Notes: generated by a model from the sequence alone, not told the origin. DNA of 64,000 nucleotides from Sulfurimonas sp. (GCF_026196735.1 NZ_JAPHUF010000003.1:30482-94481); one strand, 5' to 3'; counted from the first letter of the stretch, positions 35,125 to 43,534 are shown. Numbers and translations: made by a program.

Positions 35125-35628
35125 ATGGCAACTACAAAATTCAAAGGTACAGATGTAGAATTATTAGGAAATGAAGTAAATGTTGGTGATAAAGCACCGG
35201 AAATTACTGTTGTAAACTCAGACGGTTTAGGTGATGTAGTAGTTGGTGGTGCTCAAGGGCATAAACAACTTATCATTGTTGTTCCTTCTTTAGATACAGG
35301 TGTATGTGCAACTGAAACTCGTAACTTCAACGCAAAAGCTTCTTCTTTAGAGGGTGTTAAACCGACTATCGTTTCTTTAGATTTACCATTTGCTGCTGGT
35401 CGTTTTTGTTCAACAGAAGGTATTACTAACTTAACTGTTACTTCTGACTTCAGAAACAAAGAATTTGCTAACGCTTATGGTGTATTACTTGGTGGTTCAG
35501 TTCTTGCTGGTGTTACTTGTAGAGCAATCTTTGCAGTAAACGAAGAAGGTATTGTAACTTATAAAGAAATCGTTCCAGAAATCACTGAAGAGCCTAACTA
35601 CGACGCTGCTATCGCTGCAGTTAGCTAA
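35125..35628 (+). CDS. tpx: Thiol peroxidase
   Basis: 167 aa from the ATG at 35125, preceded by AAAAGGAG; an in-frame extension to 35041 would add residues atypical of the family. Peroxidatic Cys is in DTGVCATETRNF (about residue 60) and the resolving Cys in FAAGRFCSTEGI (about 94), as in atypical 2-Cys Tpx. A third Cys is in AGVTCRAIF. It reduces peroxides using thioredoxin in the cytoplasm or periplasm; no signal peptide is seen. The short upstream gap suggests its own promoter. It is followed by a hairpin-rich spacer. Confidence 0.96.
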   Translation: MATTKFKGTDVELLGNEVNVGDKAPEITVVNSDGLGDVVVGGAQGHKQLIIVVPSLDTGVCATETRNFNAKASSLEGVKPTIVSLDLPFAAGRFCSTEGITNLTVTSDFRNKEFANAYGVLLGGSVLAGVTCRAIFAVNEEGIVTYKEIVPEITEEPNYDAAIAAVS

Positions 35629-35724
35629 GCGACTAAATCGCAATGCATGTGAGGCACTAAATGCCGAGTCGTATAAGCGACTAAATCGCAATGCTTGTGA
35701 GGCACTAAATGCCGAGTCGTATAA
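35629..35724. repeat. 48-bp direct tandem duplication with internal hairpins
   Basis: Two copies (35629-35676 and 35677-35724) differ at one base (A/T at unit position 19). Each holds two small palindromes, GCGA-ctaaa-TCGC and GGCA-ctaaa-TGCC. The unit joint forms a third inverted repeat (AGTCG-tataag-CGACT). The first copy begins right after the tpx stop codon. It does not extend further, and there is no spacer variation as in CRISPR. Confidence 0.9.
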
Positions 35725-35765
35725 GAAAACATACAAGATATATTACCCTGTAAAAGATAATTTCA

Positions 35766-35797
35766 AAAAGGTTATTTACCCTCCTAGGTAACCTTTT
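35766..35797 (+). terminator. Intrinsic terminator after tpx
   Basis: AAAAGGTTA (35766-35774) pairs with TAACCTTTT (35789-35797) around a 14-nt loop, with TTTTATTTCT following. The stem ends in a T-run as expected of a rho-independent terminator for tpx. Confidence 0.75.
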
Positions 35798-35802
35798 ATT
35801 TC

Positions 35803-35881
35803 TGGCGCCATTGGCGCCAACTAAGTAAAATAAGATGATAATCTTATTTTATTTCTCCTTCTTTAGGGTTAACGCCCTAAA
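35803..35881. other. Further consecutive hairpins in the tpx / outer-membrane protein spacer
   Basis: Two 8-bp TGGCGCCA palindromes at 35803-35810 and 35812-35819 are separated by one T. TAAAATAAGAT pairs with ATCTTATTTTA (35826-35851, 11 bp, 4-nt loop) and looks like a second bidirectional terminator. TTTAGGG pairs with CCCTAAA (35862-35881). The rest of the spacer up to 35962 holds a TATAAT (35932-35937) for the outer-membrane protein gene. Confidence 0.65.
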
Positions 35882-35962
35882 TATTTTCAAACTAACTTTT
35901 TAAAATTAAGATAATTAACAAATCACTTTGATATAATTTAGCAAATTAAAAAAGGATTTTTT

Positions 35963-36721
35963 ATGAAAAATTTTTTAACTACACTGACATGCGCAAGTCT
36001 ATTGGCTACGGCTGCTATAGCAGATATAACTAGAGTTGAGATGGGTGCAGGTGCGTGGATGCAGGATGTAAAAGGCAGTGCCAGCTACAGTGACGCAGGA
36101 GCGGACGGTAGTTACACTTCAAGTGAAAAAGACAAAACACAGCCTTATGTTTGGGCACTTGTCAAACATCCTGTACCTCTGGTTCCTAACCTTAGGTTGG
36201 AGTATGTTAGCTTAGAAGATTCTGGTATCGCAACCGGTGAGTTTAAAGATTTTGATGTTACAGGCAGTGCTAATATGGCTTATGACATGAAGCAGTATGA
36301 TATTATCCCCTACTACAATATATTAGATAACACTTTTTGGGTAACTCTTGACTTAGGTCTTGATATCAAAGTGATTGACCTCTCTTATGATGTTACTCCT
36401 ATCGGGGCAGCTACAATTGCAGGTGATGTAAGCGGCAGCGAGACAATCGCTATACCACTTTTATATGTAAGAGCCCGCACGGAAATTCCAACTACGAATA
36501 TTGGACTCGAAGCTGATATTAAATATGTAAAAGCCGGAGATTCTACAGTTTATGATGTTAGGGCAAAGCTAGACTATACATTGGATTTTATGCCTGTTAT
36601 TCAACCTGCAATCGAACTTGGCTATAGAATGCAGAAAATTGACATTGACGAAAGTGATGCCGATGCAACAGTTGACTTGGAATTTTCAGGTGCTTATGTA
36701 GGTTTAATGCTTCGTTTTTAG
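35963..36721 (+). CDS. Outer-membrane beta-barrel protein, TIGR04219 type
   Basis: 252 aa. A signal peptide (MKNFLTTLTCASLLATAAIA) is followed by DITRVEMGAGAWMQDVKGSASY and alternating strands ending in the Phe-terminated AYVGLMLRF. This composition, with PNLRLEYVSLEDSG and TFWVTLDLGLDIKVID, matches TIGR04219 outer-membrane proteins, small barrels of unknown role in marine gamma- and epsilonproteobacteria. It has its own promoter (TATAAT at 35932) and AAAAAAGG before the ATG. It converges on the histidine kinase at 36737. Confidence 0.8.
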   Translation: MKNFLTTLTCASLLATAAIADITRVEMGAGAWMQDVKGSASYSDAGADGSYTSSEKDKTQPYVWALVKHPVPLVPNLRLEYVSLEDSGIATGEFKDFDVTGSANMAYDMKQYDIIPYYNILDNTFWVTLDLGLDIKVIDLSYDVTPIGAATIAGDVSGSETIAIPLLYVRARTEIPTTNIGLEADIKYVKAGDSTVYDVRAKLDYTLDFMPVIQPAIELGYRMQKIDIDESDADATVDLEFSGAYVGLMLRF

Positions 36722-36736
36722 ACTTTTGTGAAGTTA

Positions 36737-37876
36737 TTAAAATCTTATAATAACTTCAGTTCCTTCTTTTTCTTTGGAGTTTATTTCAATTTTAAACCCG
36801 TACTCTTTTACAATACTATCTACAATATTTAATCCAACACCAAAACCGCCGGCATAAGAGTTTGCTCTCGTAAATCTTTGAAAAATAGTGCTTAGCTTGT
36901 CTTTGGCTATCCCTATTCCTTCATCTTTAATAAAAAAAGAGTTTCTTGTGATTTGTATATTTATTTTAGTGTTTGGAAGAGAGTATTTGATCGCATTGCT
37001 TAGTAGATTATTTATAAGCATTTTTGCTTTTGTTGGGTCAATATTGAGAATACATGTAGCTTGTGTAAACTCTAGCTTGATATTTTTTCTCTCTAAAAGT
37101 TCATCAAAATAATCAATACTCTCTTTTACTATTTCGTTAAAATCCAACTCCTGTGTAGTTTCATCTTTTGCATCAAAGCTCAAAAAGCTTAAAGATGAGT
37201 AGATATCATATAACTGCTTGGTGCTGATAGAGATGTTTTGAATGATTTTCTCATCATACACTTTTTTACTTTTTGCCCTTGAAGTGCTCATCATAAGTGC
37301 AGTTATTGGTGTGTTTAGTTCATGAGTTGTATCTTTAACAAAGTTTTCTATCTCCTGCATCTTATCTTTGATCGGTCGTAAAAATATATATGAGAGTATC
37401 ACGGCTATAATTACAATAGCTATACCGACAAAAATAGAAGTTACAATGACTCTATTTTTTAGTTTTGAAACAGTGGCTGTATACTTATCACTTTGTACGA
37501 CTACATGGTCTACTCCAAGGTGTCCGATTGTTGTTTGCGAGATTAGGGTGAATGTTTTGCCATTGAGATAGTAGTCTTTTGAGAAGTCTACATTTTGTAA
37601 CTCTGAGCCATATTTTATTTTATGTTCACTGTCATATAACGCTACGGCAGCATCAGGAAACTTAGCTAGCGTAAATTCTCCGCCCATCATATGCACTTTT
37701 ATAACTTTTGCGCTTACCCTGTCAGCAATATTGTTCATTTTGTAGTAGTTATTTTGCATCTCCATTGAAGTTTGCGATGAATAAAACCAGTAGCTTGCTA
37801 AAAATAAGAAGATAAATGAAGATAGAAGATAGAGCGTTAAAAAGGAGTAGAATGATTTTTTGGTTATATTATTCAT
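36737..37876 (-). CDS. Sensor histidine kinase (partner of the OmpR-type regulator at 37869)
   Basis: 379 aa. TM1 at about 12-30 and TM2 at about 139-168 flank a periplasmic sensor domain of about 110 residues. The H-box is KDTTHELNTPITALMMS (His about 187), the N-box INNLLSNAIKYS, then the G boxes KDEGIGIAKDKL and GGFGVGLNIVDSIV. The HELNTP wording is shared with the second kinase at 61855. It overlaps the response regulator by 8 bp. The ligand is unknown; a metal or redox signal is possible from the related system. Confidence 0.92.
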   Translation of the reverse strand: MNNITKKSFYSFLTLYLLSSFIFLFLASYWFYSSQTSMEMQNNYYKMNNIADRVSAKVIKVHMMGGEFTLAKFPDAAVALYDSEHKIKYGSELQNVDFSKDYYLNGKTFTLISQTTIGHLGVDHVVVQSDKYTATVSKLKNRVIVTSIFVGIAIVIIAVILSYIFLRPIKDKMQEIENFVKDTTHELNTPITALMMSTSRAKSKKVYDEKIIQNISISTKQLYDIYSSLSFLSFDAKDETTQELDFNEIVKESIDYFDELLERKNIKLEFTQATCILNIDPTKAKMLINNLLSNAIKYSLPNTKINIQITRNSFFIKDEGIGIAKDKLSTIFQRFTRANSYAGGFGVGLNIVDSIVKEYGFKIEINSKEKEGTEVIIRF

Positions 37877-38522
37877 ATTGGTAGCCGACCCCTCTTACTG
37901 TCTGTATTTTATCTTTGCCGATAATTTCTCTGAGAGTTCTTATATGTGAACGGATAGTTGCATCGCTTGGGATACTGTCAAAATCCCAAATATTTTGTGT
38001 TAGTTCCTCGTTAGTTATAACTCTTTTTTGGTTATTGATAAAATAAACAAGTATATCGCTGTCTTTTTGGCTTATAGCATACTCTTTGGAATTTTTTGTT
38101 ATTGTTTTTGTTTGTATAGAAAATAAAATATCATCAGTTATCGGTATATTGTTTTTATTGTCGATATTAAAAAGTTTTTTAGTGTTTTGAATGCGAACAT
38201 TCAACTCCTCAAGTTCAAAAGGTTTTTTGATGTAGTCGTGAGCACCAAGAGAGAATGCTTTTTTGAGGTATGATGTATCTGTGTAAGCAGTGATTATAAT
38301 AGTTGGTGTAGTGTTGTTGAATTTTCTTAGTTCTTTTAAGAGTTCAAGCCCGTTTTTACCGGCCACATTAATGTCAAAGATAAAAAGATCATATCTGTTT
38401 GACTCTAATTTTTTATATACTTCTTCTGAGTTAAAAGCATAATCAACACTCCAAGATTCTCGTAGATAATCTAGTAAAATATCTGATAAAACAGCATCAT
38501 CTTCCATCAGAAGTATTTTCAT
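37869..38522 (-). CDS. OmpR-family response regulator
   Basis: 217 aa from the ATG at 38522, 2 bp after the GNAT stop codon; a 5-residue longer start at 38537 is possible. The receiver has the acidic pair in LLMEDDAVLS, the phospho-acceptor Asp in LFIFDINVAGKNG and the Lys in YIKKPFELEEL. The C-terminal winged helix has DSIPSDATIRSHIRTLREIIG and VRGVGYQYE. It binds DNA, usually as head-to-tail dimers on direct repeats. The sensor kinase gene follows with an 8-bp overlap. Confidence 0.94.
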   Translation of the reverse strand: MKILLMEDDAVLSDILLDYLRESWSVDYAFNSEEVYKKLESNRYDLFIFDINVAGKNGLELLKELRKFNNTTPTIIITAYTDTSYLKKAFSLGAHDYIKKPFELEELNVRIQNTKKLFNIDNKNNIPITDDILFSIQTKTITKNSKEYAISQKDSDILVYFINNQKRVITNEELTQNIWDFDSIPSDATIRSHIRTLREIIGKDKIQTVRGVGYQYE

Positions 38523-38524
38523 GA

Positions 38525-39076
38525 TTAGTCCATCCACTTTTTAGGGTCATAACCATCACTTGGACGCACTACAGCTTCTTTTTGAATACTCTTTATCATG
38601 CTTATTACATCTTTGTTATCAACCGGACTTTTTCCGCCAGAATCTTCTATTTTTGTAAAACCAAATTTTTCAAAATATTTTATTGTCCGTTCATCATCCA
38701 GTAAGCTTATGCTTATCTGCTTATAGAGTGAGCCAGCTTCTAAAAGGAGTTGATTTAGCATAGCTGAACCTACACCCTTGTTTCTAAATTCTGGTTTGAC
38801 ACCAATAGTTAAAACCGGAGTCTCTTCATCTACAAAGGCATTTGAATTATCTTCTTTTTTTAGTAATCGCATCCAAATTGCACCCGCAATCTTATGATTT
38901 ACTAAAGCATAAAGGCCAAGGTCTTTATCTGTTAGTCCATAAAACTTATGGTACATGTCAAGTTCTTTAACATCCTCTATAGTCTTACTAACTTCATCTA
39001 GTCTATAAGCGAAGTGAATTATGTCAGTGGCAATTTTTTGTTCTGATGATCTAAGAAAGTAAAGTGCAGGCGTCAT
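38525..39076 (-). CDS. GNAT family N-acetyltransferase
   Basis: 183 aa. The acetyl-CoA binding motif is KPEFRNKGVGSAMLNQLLLEA (about 94-114), fitting the R/QxxGxG/A pattern, followed by SISLLDDERTIKYFEKFGFTKI. Its substrate cannot be guessed. It starts 2 bp after the 74-aa coiled-coil gene ends and is followed 2 bp later by the response regulator, so these form one operon. Confidence 0.88.
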   Translation of the reverse strand: MTPALYFLRSSEQKIATDIIHFAYRLDEVSKTIEDVKELDMYHKFYGLTDKDLGLYALVNHKIAGAIWMRLLKKEDNSNAFVDEETPVLTIGVKPEFRNKGVGSAMLNQLLLEAGSLYKQISISLLDDERTIKYFEKFGFTKIEDSGGKSPVDNKDVISMIKSIQKEAVVRPSDGYDPKKWMD

Positions 39077-39078
39077 CT

Positions 39079-39303
39079 TTACTCGGTTAATGTGGTTATA
39101 TCTACACCACGCTCTTTGAGTTTGTGTCCTATCTCTACTATCTTATCTTTATATGTTTCTGTTTGCATAAAACCCTCATAAGCATCCAAATCTTTTTCAG
39201 CAACCTGAGCTGCTATATTTTCTATTTTTGCCAGTGCTTCTTGCAGTTGTTCTTCTAAATCTTCTACTGTCTCTTGCAAAGTTATTTCCTTTAATTTATT
39301 CAT
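39079..39303 (-). CDS. Small coiled-coil protein of unknown function
   Basis: 74 aa, mostly helical with heptads (LQETVEDLEEQLQEALAKIENIAAQVAEKDLDAYE) and no membrane segment. It ends RGVDITTLTE. No family is recognised. It heads the operon with the GNAT protein and the two-component system, and its promoter region is divergent from that of the Cys-rich peptide at 39376. Confidence 0.65.
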   Translation of the reverse strand: MNKLKEITLQETVEDLEEQLQEALAKIENIAAQVAEKDLDAYEGFMQTETYKDKIVEIGHKLKERGVDITTLTE

Positions 39304-39312
39304 ACAATTATA

Positions 39313-39345
39313 CTACACAAACATTACACACTATTAATATATAAT
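39313..39345 (+). promoter_or_regulatory. Direct-repeat promoter, site A
   Basis: TACACA (39314-39319) and TACACA (39325-39330) are spaced 11 bp, preceded by a C. TATAAT (39340-39345) begins 15 bp after the second repeat start. The repeat takes the -35 position, as in promoters activated by OmpR/PhoB-type regulators. Sites B, C and D have the same spacing. Confidence 0.7.
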
Positions 39346-39375
39346 TTTTAAATCATAAATATCAAAGGAAAAAAA

Positions 39376-39708
39376 ATGAGAATTCTTAAATTATCAACAT
39401 TTATCTTAGTTGCAGCTTTATTGATGGGCTTTGGTGTTACAACGGCTAGTGCAGAGACAGAGTCAGTTAAAAGTGAAAAATTTACTTTAAATATAGACGG
39501 TAAAGTTTGTAACTTTGATGGTAATTGCAAATGTGAAAAGTGTGATTGCTCTAAAGACAAGAGTTCTTGTACATGTACAAAATGTGAATGCGGTATGAAA
39601 AAAAGTGCTAAAGCAGTTATGAAATGTGGTGCAGGTAAATGCGGTGCTGCCAATACTCCTCCTAACACAGTGATGAAATGCGGCGCTGGTAAGTGTGGAA
39701 GCAACTAA
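39376..39708 (+). CDS. Exported Cys-rich peptide with GKCG repeats
   Basis: 110 aa. A signal peptide (MRILKLSTFILVAALLMGFGV, cleaved near TTASAET) is followed by 13 Cys residues. Nine are in a CxC/CxxC cluster (VCNFDGNCKCEKCDC then CTCTKCECGMK), and four in two copies of MKCGAGKCG. GKCG repeats in a secreted small peptide recall metallophore precursors modified by DUF692-type (MNIO) enzymes, but none is encoded here. It may instead be a metallothionein-like buffer. It has its own promoter with the TACACA direct repeat and AAAGGA before the ATG. Confidence 0.75.
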   Translation: MRILKLSTFILVAALLMGFGVTTASAETESVKSEKFTLNIDGKVCNFDGNCKCEKCDCSKDKSSCTCTKCECGMKKSAKAVMKCGAGKCGAANTPPNTVMKCGAGKCGSN

Positions 39709-39755
39709 CTGCTGTATCTACACAAAGATGGTTGGTATTCGAGGATAAAAACTAG

Positions 39756-39761
39756 TATAAT
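39756..39761 (+). promoter_or_regulatory. Candidate -10 box just before the GMC small-subunit start
   Basis: TATAAT sits 5 bp before the ATG at 39767. A start about 7 bp downstream would leave no leader. No Shine-Dalgarno sequence precedes the ATG. Confidence 0.45.
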
Positions 39762-39766
39762 AACCC

Positions 39767-40270
39767 ATGATTTTTAAACAACGCAGAAATTTTTTAAAAA
39801 ATAGTTTTCTTAGCTCAGTTGTATTGCTTACCTATTCAGGTGAGCTTTTTGGGGCTGTTACTACTATGGAGACTATGTCAGTAGTGCATAAAGACCTCTT
39901 TGGCGAGGTTGCTGATGTACCGACTGCAGAGTCCATCAATGCAAATTCATACCTATATAAAATACTCAAACATTCAAAGATTACATCACAAAACAAAGCT
40001 TTTATAAAAGACGGCATAAAATGGCTCAATGAAGAAGCTGTATCAAAATATAAAAAAACATATACAAAGTTGTCTGATAAGCAGAGACAAAAAGTACTCC
40101 AAGAAATTGCCGATACAATCTGGGGGGATAGTTGGCTGGAAAATATTTTGACTTATTTTCTTGAAGCTATGCTAGGAGATCCACTTTATGGAGGCAATAA
40201 AGCCATGAGCGGATGGAAATGGCTAAATCATAAACCTGGACTACCAAGACCGACGAAGGCTTTTTTATGA
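39767..40270 (+). CDS. Gluconate 2-dehydrogenase subunit 3-like protein (Tat-exported small subunit)
   Basis: 167 aa. The N-terminus MIFKQRRNFLKNSFLSSVVLL has the Tat motif QRRNFLK. The mature part (IKDGIKWLNEEAVSKY, then WLENILTYFLEAMLGDPLYGGNKAMSGWKWL) matches the gluconate 2-dehydrogenase subunit 3 family, which pairs with a GMC flavoprotein. It carries its large partner through the Tat system or keeps it at the membrane. The next gene overlaps it by 4 bp. The substrate is unknown. Confidence 0.88.
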   Translation: MIFKQRRNFLKNSFLSSVVLLTYSGELFGAVTTMETMSVVHKDLFGEVADVPTAESINANSYLYKILKHSKITSQNKAFIKDGIKWLNEEAVSKYKKTYTKLSDKQRQKVLQEIADTIWGDSWLENILTYFLEAMLGDPLYGGNKAMSGWKWLNHKPGLPRPTKAFL

Positions 40271-41925
40271 AGTACGATATTTGTATTATAGGAAGCGGTG
40301 CAGGCGGTGGACCGGTTGCTTACGAACTTGCTAATGCCGGCTACAAGGTGGTTGTTTTAGAAAAAGGTCCTAATTATTCTGAGAAAGATTTTACCAAAGA
40401 TGAAGTAGCGGTGAGTCGAAGAAGCATGTATACACCACTTCTCAAAGATGAACAACATGTAATAAATGACCGCGACAGAGACGGCGTCGTAACAAGGTAT
40501 GAGGGAAATGAGTATAACTGGAGTTTTTGGAACGGTTCTATGGTTGGCGGTTCATCTAACCTTATGAGCGGTTATTTTCATCGTATGAAACCAGATGATT
40601 TTCGTCTCAAAAGTAAGTATGGCAAAATTCAAGGTGCCAATATTGTTGATTGGCCTATAAGTTATGATGATTTAGAGCCTTACTATACAAAGGTTGAAGA
40701 GGTTATAGGGGTGTCAGGCGATGCGGTTAAACATAAATTTTCAGAGCCGCGCTCAACGAAAAATTTCCCATATCCATTATTGGAAGTAAATAGCGCTACA
40801 AAATGGTTTGACAGCGCATGTAAAGGCTTAGGTTATGAAAGCATACCGACTCCCCGTGCAATATTGCCTCACAATGCTCTTGGTAGAAAGGGTTGTTCAT
40901 ATTCAAATTTTTGTGGAAGTTATGGCTGTGCTACGGGGGCAAAAGGAAGCGCTAGAGCCGCCTTGCTTCAAAAGTGCAAAGCAGAGATAATCACTGATGC
41001 TTTTGTTTTTAAACTTGAGAGTAATGAAGCAAATGTTACAAGAGCGCATTATTACGATAAAGATATGAAACGCAAGAGCATTAAAGCCAAAATATTTGTT
41101 GTAGCAGCCCAAGCTATTGAGACATCAAGACTTCTTTTAAACTCTAAAAACATACATTTTCAAAATGGTCTAGCCAACAACAGCGGACAAGTAGGCAAAA
41201 ACCTTATCTTCTCAGCTGGCGGCGTAGGACAGGGGCGCATAAGATTTGAAAAGTTAACTAAAGAGCAACAGCGTGAGCTAATGCAGCCGGGAGTATTTTT
41301 CAATCGTTCTTTACAAGGTTGGTATGAGTATGAATCAAAAGGTAAGAAACTTAAAGGCGGGACTATAGACTTTTTATTTGAGCATGCCAATATTATAGGT
41401 CGTGCAACAAAAGAGTTACGCGATGACAATGGAAACCTTATCTGGGGTGCGGAGCTTCAAAAAAAGATGCACAAAAATCTTACCACATCAAGAGTTTTAA
41501 AATTTGAAGTCTTTAACGATTGGTTACCGACAGACTACTGTAATGTAACCATAGATGATAAAGTTAAAGACAAGTACGGAGTGAGTGTTGGAGCAATAAA
41601 TCTATATTCACATCCACATGATATCAAAATTGCCCAGCATTTGGCGCAAAAAGCAAAACGCGTTTTACATGATATGGGAGCTGAGGAAGTATCAGTAAGT
41701 ATCTCATCCGCGCCGCCCCCAAATCTTGTAGCCGGTGGATGCAGATTTGGTATAAACCCTAAAACATCAGTACTTGATTTGAACTGTAAAGCGCATGAGT
41801 TAAACAATCTATATGTAACAGATGCCAGTTTTATGCCTACAGGTGGAAGTGTTCCATATACTTGGACGATTTATGCAAACGCGTTTAGAGTTGCTGATGC
41901 AATTATAGACTCTTTAGAAGCGTAG
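40267..41925 (+). CDS. GMC family FAD-dependent oxidoreductase (large subunit)
   Basis: 552 aa. The Rossmann FAD motif GSGAGGGPVAYELANAGYKVVVLEKG (about 8-33) is complete. WNGSMVGGSSNLMSGYFHRM is the GMC flavin-binding segment, and the C-terminal VTDASFMPTGGSVPYTWTIYANAFRVAD holds the catalytic region. It has no signal of its own and would be exported with the Tat small subunit. The usual third partner, a cytochrome c, is not adjacent. The substrate (sugar acid, alcohol or other) cannot be told. Confidence 0.93.
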   Translation: MKYDICIIGSGAGGGPVAYELANAGYKVVVLEKGPNYSEKDFTKDEVAVSRRSMYTPLLKDEQHVINDRDRDGVVTRYEGNEYNWSFWNGSMVGGSSNLMSGYFHRMKPDDFRLKSKYGKIQGANIVDWPISYDDLEPYYTKVEEVIGVSGDAVKHKFSEPRSTKNFPYPLLEVNSATKWFDSACKGLGYESIPTPRAILPHNALGRKGCSYSNFCGSYGCATGAKGSARAALLQKCKAEIITDAFVFKLESNEANVTRAHYYDKDMKRKSIKAKIFVVAAQAIETSRLLLNSKNIHFQNGLANNSGQVGKNLIFSAGGVGQGRIRFEKLTKEQQRELMQPGVFFNRSLQGWYEYESKGKKLKGGTIDFLFEHANIIGRATKELRDDNGNLIWGAELQKKMHKNLTTSRVLKFEVFNDWLPTDYCNVTIDDKVKDKYGVSVGAINLYSHPHDIKIAQHLAQKAKRVLHDMGAEEVSVSISSAPPPNLVAGGCRFGINPKTSVLDLNCKAHELNNLYVTDASFMPTGGSVPYTWTIYANAFRVADAIIDSLEA

Positions 41926-43152
41926 TTACTCTTCTAGTTGTTTGTTTATATGCTCAGGCAGTTTCTTGCTTGTTGCAGCTCCAAGCTTTTGTAGTTTTTG
42001 AAACTGGCTTGTTATGCTTCCGGCTCCAGAGTGCATTTTTGAAAAGGCCTCATCATAGGTTTTTTGCACAGTACCTATCTGTTTTCCAAGTCTTTCGACA
42101 CTATCTATAAAACCTATAAACTTATCATATAAAAGACCGGCTCTTTGGGCTATCTCTTGGGCATTTCTTTGTTGGTGCTCATACTTCCATGTATTCTCAA
42201 CAGCGCGAAGAGAGACCATAAGAGTAGTTGGACCGACCAAGATTACATTTTTTTTAAAAGCATGATCAAAAAGTGTAGAGTCATATTCTAAAGCCATAAG
42301 AAGAGCGCTTTCAATAGGAACAAACATAAAGATAAAGTCCAGAGATTCAACACCTTTTAAATTTGTGTAATCTTTTTGGCTTAGTTCTTTTATATGTTTT
42401 TTCATAGATGCTAAGTGCTCAGAGGCAAAAATTTCTTTTTGTTCTTCGTCTGCACTCGATGTATACTGCTCATAGGCGGTGAGAGAAGTTTTGGCATCAA
42501 TGATAATATCTCTAGTATCTGGAAGATGAACAACTACATCAGGGCGGTAGCGGCTGCCGTCACTCTCGTGCTCCATAGAGACTTCTCTTTTGTATTCCTC
42601 GCCTTCGCGAAGACCGGAGTTTTCAAGAACTCTTTGTAAGACCATCTCTCCCCAAACGCCCTGCTTTTTACTTTCGCCTTTTAGCGCACTTGTGAGGTTT
42701 TTAGCATCTTTGCTCATCTGATGATTTATCTCTTTGATACTTTTTATTTCAGCTTGAAGCATTGAGCGGTCTTTAGCCTCTTTTATGTAAACATCATCTA
42801 TCTGTTTTTTAAATTCGCTAAATTGCTCTTTAATAGGAGTTATCATCTTGGAGAGGTTTTCTTGGTTTTGGGTGGAGAATTTCTCTGAATTAGATTCGAG
42901 TATTTTATTTGCGAGTTCTTTAAACTCTAGTGTCATCTGTTCTTTGTTTTTTTGAAGCAGTTCTATTTTTTCTTGATTTTTTTCATTGAGTCCATTTATG
43001 CGCTCTTGTAAAACGGCATTTTGGCTTGCTAAAACAGTTGATTTTTCAAGTTCTGTTTTTAGAGAATCTTTTAAAGTTCTTACGCTTATAATCCATACAG
43101 CCAATGCTCCGAAAATTATTCCAATAACTGTATAAATCGCACTAAACATCAA
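41926..43152 (-). CDS. rmuC: RmuC-type DNA recombination protein
   Basis: 408 aa. An N-terminal membrane anchor (FSAIYTVIGIIFGALAVWIISV) is followed by a long coiled coil (about 30-130), then the RmuC domain with GVWGEMVLQRVLENSGLREGEEY, RPDVVVHLPDTRDIIIDAKTSL (PD-(D/E)xK-like D...DAK) and LVGPTTLMVSLRAVENTWKYE. RmuC limits inversions between short inverted repeats in E. coli. It converges with the GMC gene end-to-end, with no gap. Confidence 0.93.
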   Translation of the reverse strand: MMFSAIYTVIGIIFGALAVWIISVRTLKDSLKTELEKSTVLASQNAVLQERINGLNEKNQEKIELLQKNKEQMTLEFKELANKILESNSEKFSTQNQENLSKMITPIKEQFSEFKKQIDDVYIKEAKDRSMLQAEIKSIKEINHQMSKDAKNLTSALKGESKKQGVWGEMVLQRVLENSGLREGEEYKREVSMEHESDGSRYRPDVVVHLPDTRDIIIDAKTSLTAYEQYTSSADEEQKEIFASEHLASMKKHIKELSQKDYTNLKGVESLDFIFMFVPIESALLMALEYDSTLFDHAFKKNVILVGPTTLMVSLRAVENTWKYEHQQRNAQEIAQRAGLLYDKFIGFIDSVERLGKQIGTVQKTYDEAFSKMHSGAGSITSQFQKLQKLGAATSKKLPEHINKQLEE

Positions 43153-43180
43153 ATATCCTCTAGTAAAACCTTATTATACA

Positions 43181-43534
43181 TTATTTAATTCTGAAAAATT
43201 TTTTGATTTTTGAAAGTCCTAGTTTCATACCGCTGTAACTCATGATTTTAGCCAGTTTTTTCCATTCATTTTTTCCGTAACAAGGATCCGGACATGTTCT
43301 GCAGCTTGGTTTGTCAGTGTGAGGACAGTCTTGTAATTTGGAGTATGAGTAAAAAAGCGTACACCTGCAATCAAAGCAGAGTTCAAAATCTATCTCTTTG
43401 TTTAGGTATTTATTGTTATAGCATAGCTTTAGAGTCTCTTTGTTTTGTAAATTTTTATCATGTTTGTTATCGCAGTAACATTTTATGAATTTTAAAACAG
43501 TTTGACTATCGTGTATAAATTTTTCTTCTGTCAT
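43181..43534 (-). CDS. YgbA_NO-type nitrous-oxide/nitric-oxide-stimulated protein
   Basis: 117 aa with a Cys-rich core: KCYCDNKH, ELCFDCRCTLFYSYSKLQDCPH and KPSCRTCPDPCY. This matches the nitrous oxide-stimulated promoter family (YgbA_NO), proteins induced by nitric oxide in enterobacteria. Metal binding or a nitrosative-stress role is inferred. It lies 28 bp upstream of rmuC on the same strand. The 182-bp region on its other side separates it from the metal-efflux operon. Confidence 0.82.
   Translation of the reverse strand: MTEEKFIHDSQTVLKFIKCYCDNKHDKNLQNKETLKLCYNNKYLNKEIDFELCFDCRCTLFYSYSKLQDCPHTDKPSCRTCPDPCYGKNEWKKLAKIMSYSGMKLGLSKIKKFFRIK

Noticed and set aside
35629..35724. Possible CRISPR array
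   Set aside because: Only two adjacent copies without spacers, no cas genes, and palindromic internal parts; a simple tandem duplication fits.
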